Source of the DNA: JALHMQ01 sp037441125
GTDB taxonomy: Bacteria > Pseudomonadota > Gammaproteobacteria > Burkholderiales > Burkholderiaceae_F
Assembly (NCBI GenBank): GCA_037441125.1
Contig: JBBIST010000111.1
Span: 1 to 8,692, forward strand
Reading direction: 5' to 3'
DNA: 8,692 nucleotides
The notes under the pieces are model-generated. The model ran no database searches. It saw only the letters and a list, made by a program, of their open reading frames with translations, and was not told the DNA's origin. A program made the position numbers and the translations under genes. Every line of letters starts with the position of its first letter. Position 1 is the first letter of the stretch. Shown here one piece after another: positions 1-7,100 of this stretch.

Positions 1-927
1 CAGGCGCAACGCGCGCCGGCGGCCGCCGTGGTCGCGGTGGCGCCGGCGGTGGCGCAGGCGCGCATCGAGCGCGCCGGCGCGCAACGCTGGCTGGCGGTCG
101 AACTGCCGCCCGAGCAGGCGTTCGCGGTGGCGCGCGAGTTCTGGGGCGCGATCGGCCTGAAGCTCGAGCGGGTCGATCCCGAGGTCGGCATCCTCGAAAC
201 CGAGTGGGCCGAGAACCGGGCCAAGATCCCGCAGGACATCATCCGGCGCACGATCGGCCGCGTGTTCGACGGCCTGTACTCGACCGGCGAGCGCGACCGC
301 TTCCGCACGCGCATCGAGCGCACCGCCAAGAACACCTCGGAGATCTTCATCAGCCACCGCGGCATGGTCGAGGTCCACACCAATGTGCAGCAGGATCGCA
401 CCCGCTGGCAGCCGCGGCCGAGCGATCCGGAGCTCGAGGCGGAGATGCTGCAGCGGCTGATGCTGCGTTTTGCGCCGGCGACGGTGGCGGCTGCGGCGGT
501 GCCGGTGGCTGCCGGGCCGGCAGCGGCTGCGCCGCCGCCGCAGCCGCAGGCGGTGCGAACGGTCACCGGCGCCGACGGGCGCGTGGCGCGGCTGGAAGTC
601 GACGAAGCCTTCGATCGCGCCTGGCGCCGGGTCGGACTCGGGCTGGACCGCGGCGGCTTCACCGTCGAGGACCGCAATCGTGCCGGCGGCGTTTACTTCG
701 TCCGCTATCTCGACCCCGAGGTCGAGGCACGACAGCGCGCCGAACAGGGTCTGCTGTCGCGCGTGCTTGGCGCCGATCCGAAGATCGTCGCCCAGCAGTT
801 TCGCATCCAGGTGGCGGCCAGCGGCGAGCGTCTGAGCGCGGTCACCGTGCTCGACCGCGACGGCAAGCCGGAGGCGAGCGCCACCGGCGACAAGATCCTG
901 CGCCAGCTCGCCGAGCAGATCCGCTGA
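1..927 (+). CDS. bamC: Outer membrane protein assembly factor BamC (5'-truncated by the window edge)
   Basis: This is the lipoprotein subunit BamC of the BAM complex, which folds and inserts beta-barrel proteins into the outer membrane. The frame is open from base 1, so the true start, signal peptide and lipobox cysteine lie upstream. A GTG at 28 is in frame but is not a credible start. Two helix-grip-like domains are visible: the first at about nt 82-470, with the family signature WAENRAKIPQD at 205-237 followed by RDRFRTRIER, and the second from about nt 592 to the end. An Ala/Pro-rich linker at about 475-552 separates them. The 308 visible codons compare with about 344 residues in E. coli BamC, so only a short N-terminal piece is missing. 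The domain order and signature are seen directly. Localisation to the outer membrane is family knowledge. In many Betaproteobacteria bamC follows dapA, which would lie just outside the window. The next gene begins 25 nt downstream on the same strand. Confidence 0.88.
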   Translation, partial: QAQRAPAAAVVAVAPAVAQARIERAGAQRWLAVELPPEQAFAVAREFWGAIGLKLERVDPEVGILETEWAENRAKIPQDIIRRTIGRVFDGLYSTGERDRFRTRIERTAKNTSEIFISHRGMVEVHTNVQQDRTRWQPRPSDPELEAEMLQRLMLRFAPATVAAAAVPVAAGPAAAAPPPQPQAVRTVTGADGRVARLEVDEAFDRAWRRVGLGLDRGGFTVEDRNRAGGVYFVRYLDPEVEARQRAEQGLLSRVLGADPKIVAQQFRIQVAASGERLSAVTVLDRDGKPEASATGDKILRQLAEQIR

Positions 928-929
928 AG

Positions 930-949
930 CGCGGTTGAACTGAACCGCG
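930..949 (+). other. Small stem-loop in front of the metallohydrolase start
   Basis: The bases CGCGGTT (930-936) and AACCGCG (943-949) form a perfect 7-bp inverted repeat around a 6-nt loop. It fills most of the gap between bamC and the next gene and ends 3 nt before that gene's ATG. No good Shine-Dalgarno is seen in the gap, so the structure would cover the ribosome-binding region. It has no T-run, so it is not an intrinsic terminator. A role in limiting translation of the second gene is inference, and chance is possible in DNA this GC-rich. Confidence 0.35.
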
Positions 950-952
950 GCG

Positions 953-1720
953 ATGCTGCGCTGGCGCTGCCTCGGCTCGGGCAGCGAAGGCAATGCGCTG
1001 GTGATCGAGGCGCGTGCCGGCCGCTTCGTCACCCGCGTGCTGGTCGACAACGGCTTCGGGCCGCGCGTGCTCGCGCGCCGGCTGGCGCAGGCCGCGCTCA
1101 GCATCGACGATCTCGACGCGGTGTTCGTCACCCACGAGCACGCCGACCACGCGTCCGGAGTCGCGGCGCTGCTCAAGCGCCGCCGGTTGCCGTTGCTGTG
1201 CTCGCGCGGAACGCGCACCGCCGCCGGTCTTGAATCGGCCGACATCGACTGGCGGCCGCTCGTCGACGGTCAGGTACTGGAAATCGGTGAACTGCAGTTG
1301 CGGCCGTTTGCGGTGCCGCACGATGCCGCCGAACCGCTGCAACTGGTGGCGAGCGACGGCGACCGCCGCTTCGGCCTGCTGACCGACATCGGCGCCGCCA
1401 CGCCTGAAGTGGTGCGCGCGCTCGACGGTGCGCACGCGCTGCAATTGGAGTGCAACCACGACCTCGACCTGCTGACGAACGGCGCCTACCCGGGCTTCCT
1501 CAAGCGGCGCATCGCCGGCGATGCCGGCCATCTGTCGAACGGTCAGGCGGCCGCGCTGCTGGCGGCGATCGACCGCAGTCACTTGCACACGGTCGCCGCT
1601 GCGCACCTGTCGCGCAGCAACAACCGGCCGCTGCTGGCGCAGCAGGCGCTGTGCGGCAGCACCGGCGCGCGCGTACTGGTGGCGACGCAGGACGACGGAC
1701 TGGACTGGGTCGACGTGTAG
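953..1720 (+). CDS. Metallo-beta-lactamase-fold hydrolase, YycJ/WalJ-like
   Basis: This 255-residue cytoplasmic protein is a probable zinc or manganese hydrolase of the metallo-beta-lactamase superfamily. Visible signatures are LGSGSEGNA at 7-15, the metal-binding HEHADH at 61-66, PHDA at 122-125 (His123), LLTDIG with Asp145, ECNHD at 166-170, GHLSN at 192-196 and HLSRSNN at 218-224 (His218). The GSGSEGN start and the HLSRSNN end are typical of the YycJ/WalJ/VicX branch, whose Bacillus member is linked to nuclease activity and mismatch repair. The substrate in Betaproteobacteria is not settled. The ATG at 953 is the only reasonable start, because an in-frame TGA lies at 941-943 and no start codon lies between. 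Its Shine-Dalgarno is weak. It lies 25 nt after bamC on the same strand, so translation or transcription from the bamC message is likely. The gene ends 24 nt before the convergent acyl-CoA-binding gene, with no clear terminator between them. Confidence 0.9.
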   Translation: MLRWRCLGSGSEGNALVIEARAGRFVTRVLVDNGFGPRVLARRLAQAALSIDDLDAVFVTHEHADHASGVAALLKRRRLPLLCSRGTRTAAGLESADIDWRPLVDGQVLEIGELQLRPFAVPHDAAEPLQLVASDGDRRFGLLTDIGAATPEVVRALDGAHALQLECNHDLDLLTNGAYPGFLKRRIAGDAGHLSNGQAAALLAAIDRSHLHTVAAAHLSRSNNRPLLAQQALCGSTGARVLVATQDDGLDWVDV

Positions 1721-1744
1721 GCGCCTCGCCAGACGACTTGGGCG

Positions 1745-2002
1745 TCAGCCCTTCAGATCGTCGACCAGCGCCACGTACTGCTTCATCGCCTCGTCGGCGC
1801 CGGTGCCCTTGAGTTCGTTCCAGGCGTCCCACTTGGCGCGCCCGACCATGTCGGTGAAGCCCGGCCGCTTGCCGTCGACGTCGCCGCTGGTGGCCTGCTT
1901 GTACAACGCGTACAGCTTGAGCAGGGTCTGGTTGTCGGGCCGTTCCGGCAGGGACTTCGAGTCGGCCACGGCCTGCTCGAACTTTTTCTTCAGATCGCTC
2001 AC
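1745..2002 (-). CDS. Acyl-CoA-binding protein (ACBP)
   Basis: This 85-residue soluble protein belongs to the four-helix ACBP family, which binds medium- and long-chain acyl-CoA esters, buffers the free pool and hands them to acyltransferases. Ligand-contact residues known from bovine ACBP can be matched by eye: Tyr31 (bovine Tyr28), Lys35 in YKQAT (Lys32), Lys57 in KWDAWNELKG (Lys54) and Tyr76 (Tyr73). The length equals the single-domain family norm, and there is no signal peptide. The start is a GTG at 2002-2000, supported by GAGGAG at 2014-2009 on the minus strand with 6-nt spacing. The frame stays open far upstream, antisense to the next gene, but family length and the Shine-Dalgarno fix the start. 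It is convergent with the metallohydrolase and divergent from the wax ester/triacylglycerol synthase, which fits a supply role for that enzyme. Identification is firm; the partnership is inferred. Confidence 0.95.
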   Translation of the reverse strand: MSDLKKKFEQAVADSKSLPERPDNQTLLKLYALYKQATSGDVDGKRPGFTDMVGRAKWDAWNELKGTGADEAMKQYVALVDDLKG

Positions 2003-2052
2003 GGGGGTCTCCTCGTCGGGCAAACACGTCGTTGCGCCGGGACGCCGAAAGC

Positions 2053-2059
2053 TATCATA
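2053..2059. promoter_or_regulatory. Near-palindromic -10-like element between the divergent ACBP and acyltransferase genes
   Basis: The only AT-rich stretch in the 135-bp divergent gap is CTATCATAG at 2052-2060. On the plus strand it gives TATCAT (2053-2058), with a poor -35 candidate TTGCGC at 2032-2037 and a short 15-nt spacer. On the minus strand it gives TATGAT (2059-2054), five of six consensus bases, with no convincing -35. Start points a few bases beyond would give leaders of about 45 nt for ACBP and about 70 nt for the acyltransferase. A shared, overlapping divergent promoter is a plausible reading. The weak -35 boxes suggest an activator or a chance match. Confidence 0.4.
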
Positions 2060-2137
2060 GGCGCCGCCCTGTTCAGCACCGCCTGCACTGCGCGCTGCCA
2101 TGGCCGACCGGGCGGAGCAGCGCGCGCAAGGACACCG

Positions 2138-3811
2138 ATGGCCCGATCCGCACCCCGCCGCGTCCGCATCTCGCCGATCGACAACGCCTGGCTGCGCATG
2201 GATGCGCCCGGCAACCTGATGATGATCGTCGGCGTGGTGCTGCTGCGTGGCACCTGCGATCTGGCGCGATTGAAGCGCGTGATCGAGACGCACCTGCTCC
2301 AGTACCACCAGTTCCGCTCGCGCGTCGCGCACGATGCCGCCGGTGCCTGGTGGGAAGAGGATCCGCACTTCGACCTCGACCAGCATCTGGTGCGAATCGG
2401 CCTGCCCGGCCGCGGCGGCAAGGCCGAACTGCAGCGGCTCGCCGCCACGCTCGCCGGCCAGGCGCTCGACCCGACCCGGCCGTTGTGGCAGTTCCACCTG
2501 GTCGAGAACTACCGCGCCGACGGCTTCGACGGCCACGCGCTCATCGTTCGCATCCATCACGCGATCGGCGACGGCATGGCCCTGGTCGGCGTGTTCCTGT
2601 CGCTGACCACCGCTTCGCCCGAGGACAGCCTGCCGCCGGTCGAGAGCCGGCGGCCGGCGCAGGAGCGCGAGTGGTGGCAACACTGGCTGCGGCCATTCAC
2701 CGATGCCACCGTGCGCGCGATCGACGCCACCGGCGACGTCGCGACCCGCGTTCTGCAGGCCTCGGGCGCGCTGCTCGATGATCCCGATCTCGCCGGCGAG
2801 GCGGCCGGCGAGTACGCGCGCCTGGCGGCGCAGGTCTCGAGCGACGCCGCCGCGCTGGCGTTGATGACCACCGACACGCGCACCAGCCTGAAGGGCAAGC
2901 CGGGCGGGTCCAAGGCGGTGGCCTGGGCCGAGCCGCTGCCGCTGGCGGATGTCAAGGCGGTCGGCAAGGCGCTCGGCTGCTCGGTCAACGACGTGCTGCT
3001 GTCGTGCGCGACCGGCGCGATCCGCAGCTACCTGCTCGAGCGCGGCGACGCTCTGGACGGCGCCGAGCTGCGGGCGATGGTGCCGGTCAACCTGCGCGCG
3101 CCCGGCAAGGCGAGAACGCTCGGCAACAAGTTCGGGCTGGTGCCGCTGCTGCTGCCGATCGGCATCGAGCATCCGATCGAGCGCGTGCTCGAGGTCAAGC
3201 GGCGCATGGACGAGTTGAAGGGCGGCTACACGGCGCTGCTGGCGATGGCGATCCTCGGCCTCGCCGGGCTGGCGCCGCGCGCGCTGCAAAAGCAGGCGCT
3301 CGACCTGCTGGCGCGCAAGGCGACCGCGGTGATGACCAACGTGCCCGGCCCGCAGCAGGCGCTCTACCTGGCCGGCGCACCGCTGGCGCAGCTCATGTTC
3401 TGGGTGCCGCAGACCGGCGACATCGGCGTCGGCGTGTCGATCCTCTCCTACGACGGCGCCGTGCAGTTCAGCCTGATCACCGACAAGAAGATCTGCAAGA
3501 CGCCGCAGGCGATCGTCGATCGCTTCCGTCCCGACTTCGAAAACCTCGTGCACGCGGTGCTGCTGATGCCCTGGGACGAGGAAGCCGACCCGCAACTGGC
3601 CTCGGCCGCGCTCGAGGCCACCGACGCGCTCGCCGACGCCGCCCAGCACCTGCGCGGCAACGGTGTCGACGAGCCCGTGCCGCCGGCGCCGGTCGTCGCC
3701 GTCGATGCCGACCAAGCGAAGTCAATGCCGACGCCGCAGCCGGGCACCGGCGCGGCGGGACTGCGCAAGCGCAGCTCGGCGTTCGCGGCCGCGCGCGCGA
3801 CCCGGCACTGA
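2138..3811 (+). CDS. Wax ester synthase / diacylglycerol O-acyltransferase (WS/DGAT family)
   Basis: This 557-residue enzyme would transfer an acyl group from acyl-CoA to a fatty alcohol or diacylglycerol, giving wax esters or triacylglycerol for storage inclusions. The catalytic HHxxxDG motif is intact as HHAIGDG at 140-146. Other family landmarks are SPIDNAWLRMD at 12-22, PLWQFHL at 115-121, SVNDVLL at 282-288, LGNKFG at 328-333, TNVPGP at 400-405 and GVSILSYDG at 432-440. The order fits the N-terminal acyltransferase domain followed by the WSD_C (DUF1298) domain. AAGGA at 2128-2132 lies 5 nt before the ATG. Family members such as Acinetobacter AtfA are about 460 residues; here about 80 extra residues (478-557) form an acidic, then Ala/Pro-rich, then basic tail. 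It has no signal peptide and would sit at the inner face of the cytoplasmic membrane. Which acceptor it prefers cannot be read from the sequence. The divergent ACBP gene supports an acyl-CoA-consuming role. Confidence 0.92.
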   Translation: MARSAPRRVRISPIDNAWLRMDAPGNLMMIVGVVLLRGTCDLARLKRVIETHLLQYHQFRSRVAHDAAGAWWEEDPHFDLDQHLVRIGLPGRGGKAELQRLAATLAGQALDPTRPLWQFHLVENYRADGFDGHALIVRIHHAIGDGMALVGVFLSLTTASPEDSLPPVESRRPAQEREWWQHWLRPFTDATVRAIDATGDVATRVLQASGALLDDPDLAGEAAGEYARLAAQVSSDAAALALMTTDTRTSLKGKPGGSKAVAWAEPLPLADVKAVGKALGCSVNDVLLSCATGAIRSYLLERGDALDGAELRAMVPVNLRAPGKARTLGNKFGLVPLLLPIGIEHPIERVLEVKRRMDELKGGYTALLAMAILGLAGLAPRALQKQALDLLARKATAVMTNVPGPQQALYLAGAPLAQLMFWVPQTGDIGVGVSILSYDGAVQFSLITDKKICKTPQAIVDRFRPDFENLVHAVLLMPWDEEADPQLASAALEATDALADAAQHLRGNGVDEPVPPAPVVAVDADQAKSMPTPQPGTGAAGLRKRSSAFAAARATRH

Positions 3812-3836
3812 CACACGCGCCGCGTTTGCGCCGTCG

Positions 3837-3874
3837 CTGCGGCCGCAGGCGTCGGTACGCTCGCCGGCCGACGC
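3837..3874 (+). terminator. Possible transcription end structure: two abutting inverted repeats after the acyltransferase gene
   Basis: A perfect 12-bp palindrome CTGCGGCCGCAG (3837-3848) is followed at once by a 7-bp stem, GCGTCGG (3849-3855) with CCGACGC (3868-3874), around a 12-nt loop. The pair starts 25 nt after the acyltransferase stop codon. There is no T-tract, so a classic intrinsic terminator is not supported. It could aid Rho-dependent termination, protect the 3' end of the message, or be chance in GC-rich DNA. Confidence 0.3.
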
Positions 3875-3996
3875 ATCCGGTCCGCGCTGGGCCGTGTCCC
3901 TGGGGTTGCCCACAGTATGTGGTCCGAGTTGCCTCGATTGGGCCACGACCGACCTTCGTCCAATGGCCCGTGCGCGCGCGAGGGTGCGTTTACGGC

Positions 3997-4025
3997 TCGA
4001 CGCGCGCCCGCGGCTCGCGTGTAAT
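3997..4025 (+). promoter_or_regulatory. Candidate sigma-70 promoter for the tricorn-type protease gene
   Basis: TCGACG (3997-4002, four of six matches to TTGACA) lies 17 nt before TGTAAT (4020-4025, five of six matches to TATAAT). This is the best-spaced pair in the gap. Transcription would start near 4032, giving a leader of about 90 nt before the ATG at 4122. The 310-nt gap and the structures after the previous gene agree with an independent promoter. It is a by-eye match only. Confidence 0.4.
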
Positions 4026-4121
4026 CGGCCCGGCGTAAGCGGGTGCGGCTCGTCGGCACGCCCGCCCCGTCGAGACCACACTCGTGCGTCGAGCCAGCCG
4101 GCGCACTGCAACGGAGTTTGC

Positions 4122-7100
4122 ATGAGCGACCGAGGCTATTTGCGCCAGCCGACCGTGCGCGGCGAAGCGATCGTCTTTGTCTGCGACGACGACCTATGGA
4201 CCGTCGATGCCGGCGGCGGCCTGGCGCGCAGGCTGACCGCGGGGCTGGGAGAGCCGTCGACGCCGGCGCTGTCGCCGGACGGCCGCTGGCTCGCCTACGC
4301 CAGCCGCGACGAGCTGCATCCGGAGGTCTACGTGATGCCGGCCGAGGGTGGGCCGGCGCGACGACTGACCTGGCTCGGCCCCTTCGTCCACGTGCGCGGC
4401 TGGACCGAGAGCGGCGAGATCGTCTTCGTCACCACCTTCGGCCAGCCGTTTTTCCGCAACTTCCGCGCGCACACGATCGCGCGCGACGGCGGCCTGCCGT
4501 CGCTGCTGCCGCTCGGCCAGGTCAATCACCTGGCGCTGACCGCGCGCGGTCTGGCCGGTCCCAAGGTGATCGGCCGCAACACCGCCGACCCGGCGCGCTG
4601 GAAGCGCTACCGCGGCGGCACCGCCGGTCACCTCTGGGTCGATGCGACCGGCGGCGGCGAGTTCGTGCGGCTGGCGCTGGCCGGCAACATCACCAGTCCG
4701 ATGTGGGTCGGCGACCGCATCTACTACCTGTCGGACGCCGAAGGGGTCGGCAACCTGTACTCGTGCCGCGCCGACGGCGGCGACCTGCGCCGTCACACCG
4801 ACCACGCCGACTTCTACGCGCGCGAGGCGCAGAGCGACGGCGCGCGCATCGTCTACCAGTGCGGCGCCGACCTCTGGCTGTACGACGCTGCGAGCGATCG
4901 CACGCGCCGGCTCGAGGTGCGTGTGCCGGCACACCGCACGCAGGCGGCGCGCCGCTTCGCGCCGGCGGCCGAGCACCTGGGCGAGTTCGCACTGCACCCG
5001 CACGGCCATAGCGTCGCCCTCGATGCGCGTGGCAAGTGCTACACGCTGCCGCTGTGGGAGGGCGCGGTGCGCCAGCAGGGTGTGGCCGACGGCGCGCGCC
5101 ACCGGCACGCGCAGTGGCTCGCCGACGGCAAGCGGCTGGTGCTGGCGAGCGACGCCTCGGGCGAAGAGCGCATCGAGGTGCACGCCGAAGGCCTCGTGCA
5201 GTCGCTGCCGTGGGACATCGGCCGCGTGATCGCACTGGCCGCGGCGCCCGCCGGCGACCGGGTGGCGATCGCCAACCATCGCAACGAGGTGCTGGTCGGC
5301 GACGTCGCCAGCGGCGCCCTGACCGTGCTCGACCGCAGCGACTGCGCGCGCAGCGAATCGCTCGCCTGGTCGCCGGACGGCGCCTGGCTCGCCTATCCGT
5401 TCTGGACCAGCGCGCGCCACTGCGCGATCAAGCTGGCCGAGGTGGCGAGCGGCCGCAGTGAGCTCGTCACCATGCCCGAGTTTCGCGACTACGCGCCGAG
5501 CTTCGATCCGGCCGGCCGCTACCTGTACTTCCTGTCGGTGCGCACCTTCGATCCGGTGTACGACAACGTCCAGTTCGAGCTGAGCTTTCCGCGCGCCGCG
5601 CGCCCGTACCTGATCGCGCTGCAGGCCGATGCGGCGCCGCCGTTCGAGCCGCCGCCGCGGGCGATGAAAGCGGCGGCCGACGGCGGCCGCGCCGGCGACG
5701 CCGACGCCAAGGCGGGCGAGGGCGCCAAGGCGGGCGATGGCACCAAGACCGCCGAAGGCGCAAAGGCAGGCGAGGCCGCAAAGGCAGTCGAAGGCGCAAA
5801 GGCAGGCGAGGGCGCCAAGGCGCTGCGCGTCGATCTCGACGGCATCGTGCGCCGCGTCGCGGCCTTCCCGGTGCGCGAAGGCCGCTACGGTCAGATCGCC
5901 GGCGTGGCCGCCGGTCGCGGCAAGGTGCTCTGGACCCAGTTCGAGATCGCCGGCGCGCATGGGCGCGGCGGCCACAAGGAAGCGGGCCGGCTCGAAGTGT
6001 TCGACTTCGACAGCGGCCGCGTCGAGACGCTGATGGACAAGGTCGATCGCTTCTGCCTGGCGCGCGACGGCGGCACGCTGCTGGTCAAGTCGGACAAGCG
6101 CCTGCGCGCGCTCGACCCGCAGGCCGCGCCCGAGCGCAACGGCGCGGCCAGGGACGACGAGGCGCCGTCGCGCAAGAGCGGCTGGCTCGACCTGGCACGG
6201 ATTCGCGTCTCGGTCGACCCGCGCGCCGAGTGGCGCCAGATGCTGCGCGAGGTCTGGCGCCTGCAGCGCGACCAGTTCTGGGTCGCCGACATGTCGGGCG
6301 TCGACTGGGACTCGGTCTATGCGCGCTACGCGCCGCTGGCCGAACGCGTGACCACGCGCGCCGAACTGTCGGACCTGATCTGGGAGATGCAGGGCGAACT
6401 CGGCACCTCACATGCCTACGAGACCGGCGGCGACCACCGCAAGCCGCCGGCGGTCGCGCTGGGCCAGTTCGCGGCCGACTTCCGCATCGTCGGCGAGGCG
6501 GTCGAGATCGCCCATGTCGTTCGCGGCGATCCCTGGGATGCCGCCGCCGATTCGCCGCTCAACGCGATCGGCGTGCAGGTGCAGGCCGGCGAGCGCGTGC
6601 TCGCGGTCAACGGCCAGCCGGTGTCGCGCGAGCGGCCGCCGCAGTCGCTCGCCGTGCATCAGGCCGGCTGCAAGGTCGAACTGCGCCTGGGCCGGCCCGA
6701 CGGCAGCGCGCGCGAGGTGCTGGTGACGCTCGTCGCCGACGAGGTGCCGGCGCGCTACCGCGAGTGGGTCGAGCGCAACCGCGGCTGGGTGCACGAGCGC
6801 TCGGGCGGCCGCGTCGGCTACCTGCACCTGCCGGACATGCAGTCGGCCGGCTTCGCCGAGTTCCACCGCTACTTCGGCGCCGAGTGCGACCGCGAAGCGC
6901 TGATCGTCGATGTCCGCTACAACCGCGGCGGCCACGTCTCGCAGCTTCTGCTGGAGAAGATCGCGCGCACGCGCATCGGCTACGACCTGCAGCGCTGGGG
7001 CCCGCCGCAGCCCTATCCGCTGGAGTCGCCGGCGGGCGCGCTGGTGGCGCTCACGAACGAGCACGCGGGCTCGGACGGCGACATCTTCTCGCACTGCTTC

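Larger units (their letters stand above)
3812..4121. other. 310-nt non-coding gap between the acyltransferase and tricorn genes
   Basis: I find no supported gene here. One plus-strand frame stays open across the gap and joins the tricorn frame, but its conceptual product is a low-complexity Arg/Pro/Ala string with no family features, so I treat it as GC-driven openness. The gap holds two abutting inverted repeats near its left end (3837-3874), a short CCACA/TGTGG inverted repeat at 3910-3922 with a 3-nt loop, a candidate promoter at 3997-4025, and the tricorn Shine-Dalgarno at 4113-4116. No tRNA-like or riboswitch-like fold was recognised. Confidence 0.6.

Noticed and set aside
28..30. GTG at 28 as the start of the first gene
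   Set aside because: The frame is open to base 1, the resulting protein would lack the lipoprotein signal peptide and cysteine expected of BamC, and the region is an Ala-rich stretch after the missing N-terminus.
1721..1744. A bidirectional terminator between the convergent metallohydrolase and ACBP genes
   Set aside because: Only a 4-bp CGCC/GGCG pairing with a long loop and no T- or A-run can be drawn in the 24-nt gap.
1745..3715. A 656-codon open frame on the minus strand that contains the ACBP gene at its 3' end
   Set aside because: Only the last 85 codons match a family. The rest is antisense to the well-supported acyltransferase, is Arg/Gln/His-rich and repetitive, and has no Shine-Dalgarno at its start. 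The ACBP has its own strong ribosome-binding site at 2009-2014.
3937..3969. Alternative pairings ATTGG/CCAAT and GGGCCA/TGGCCC that could form mutually exclusive hairpins, attenuator-like
   Set aside because: The stems are only 5-6 bp with loops of 18 nt, no leader peptide or T-run is seen, and such short matches are expected by chance.
3996..4093. The heptamer CTCGACG (3996-4002) and its complement CGTCGAG (4069-4075, 4087-4093) as possible operator repeats before the tricorn gene
   Set aside because: These GC-rich heptamers with a GTCGA core are common throughout this DNA, the spacing is irregular, and there is no neighbouring regulator gene.
3663..4121. A 153-codon upstream extension of the tricorn frame
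   Set aside because: The extension overlaps the acyltransferase 3' end, is Arg/Pro/Ala low-complexity, and has no family similarity. A good Shine-Dalgarno supports the ATG at 4122, and the protein then has normal family architecture.
4194..5975. A 593-codon minus-strand open frame opposite the tricorn gene, with a Cys/Leu/Ala repeat region
   Set aside because: It is the shadow of a high-GC gene. Its apparent Cys-Leu repeat is just the reverse reading of the 18-nt AKAGEG repeat, and no domain is recognisable.
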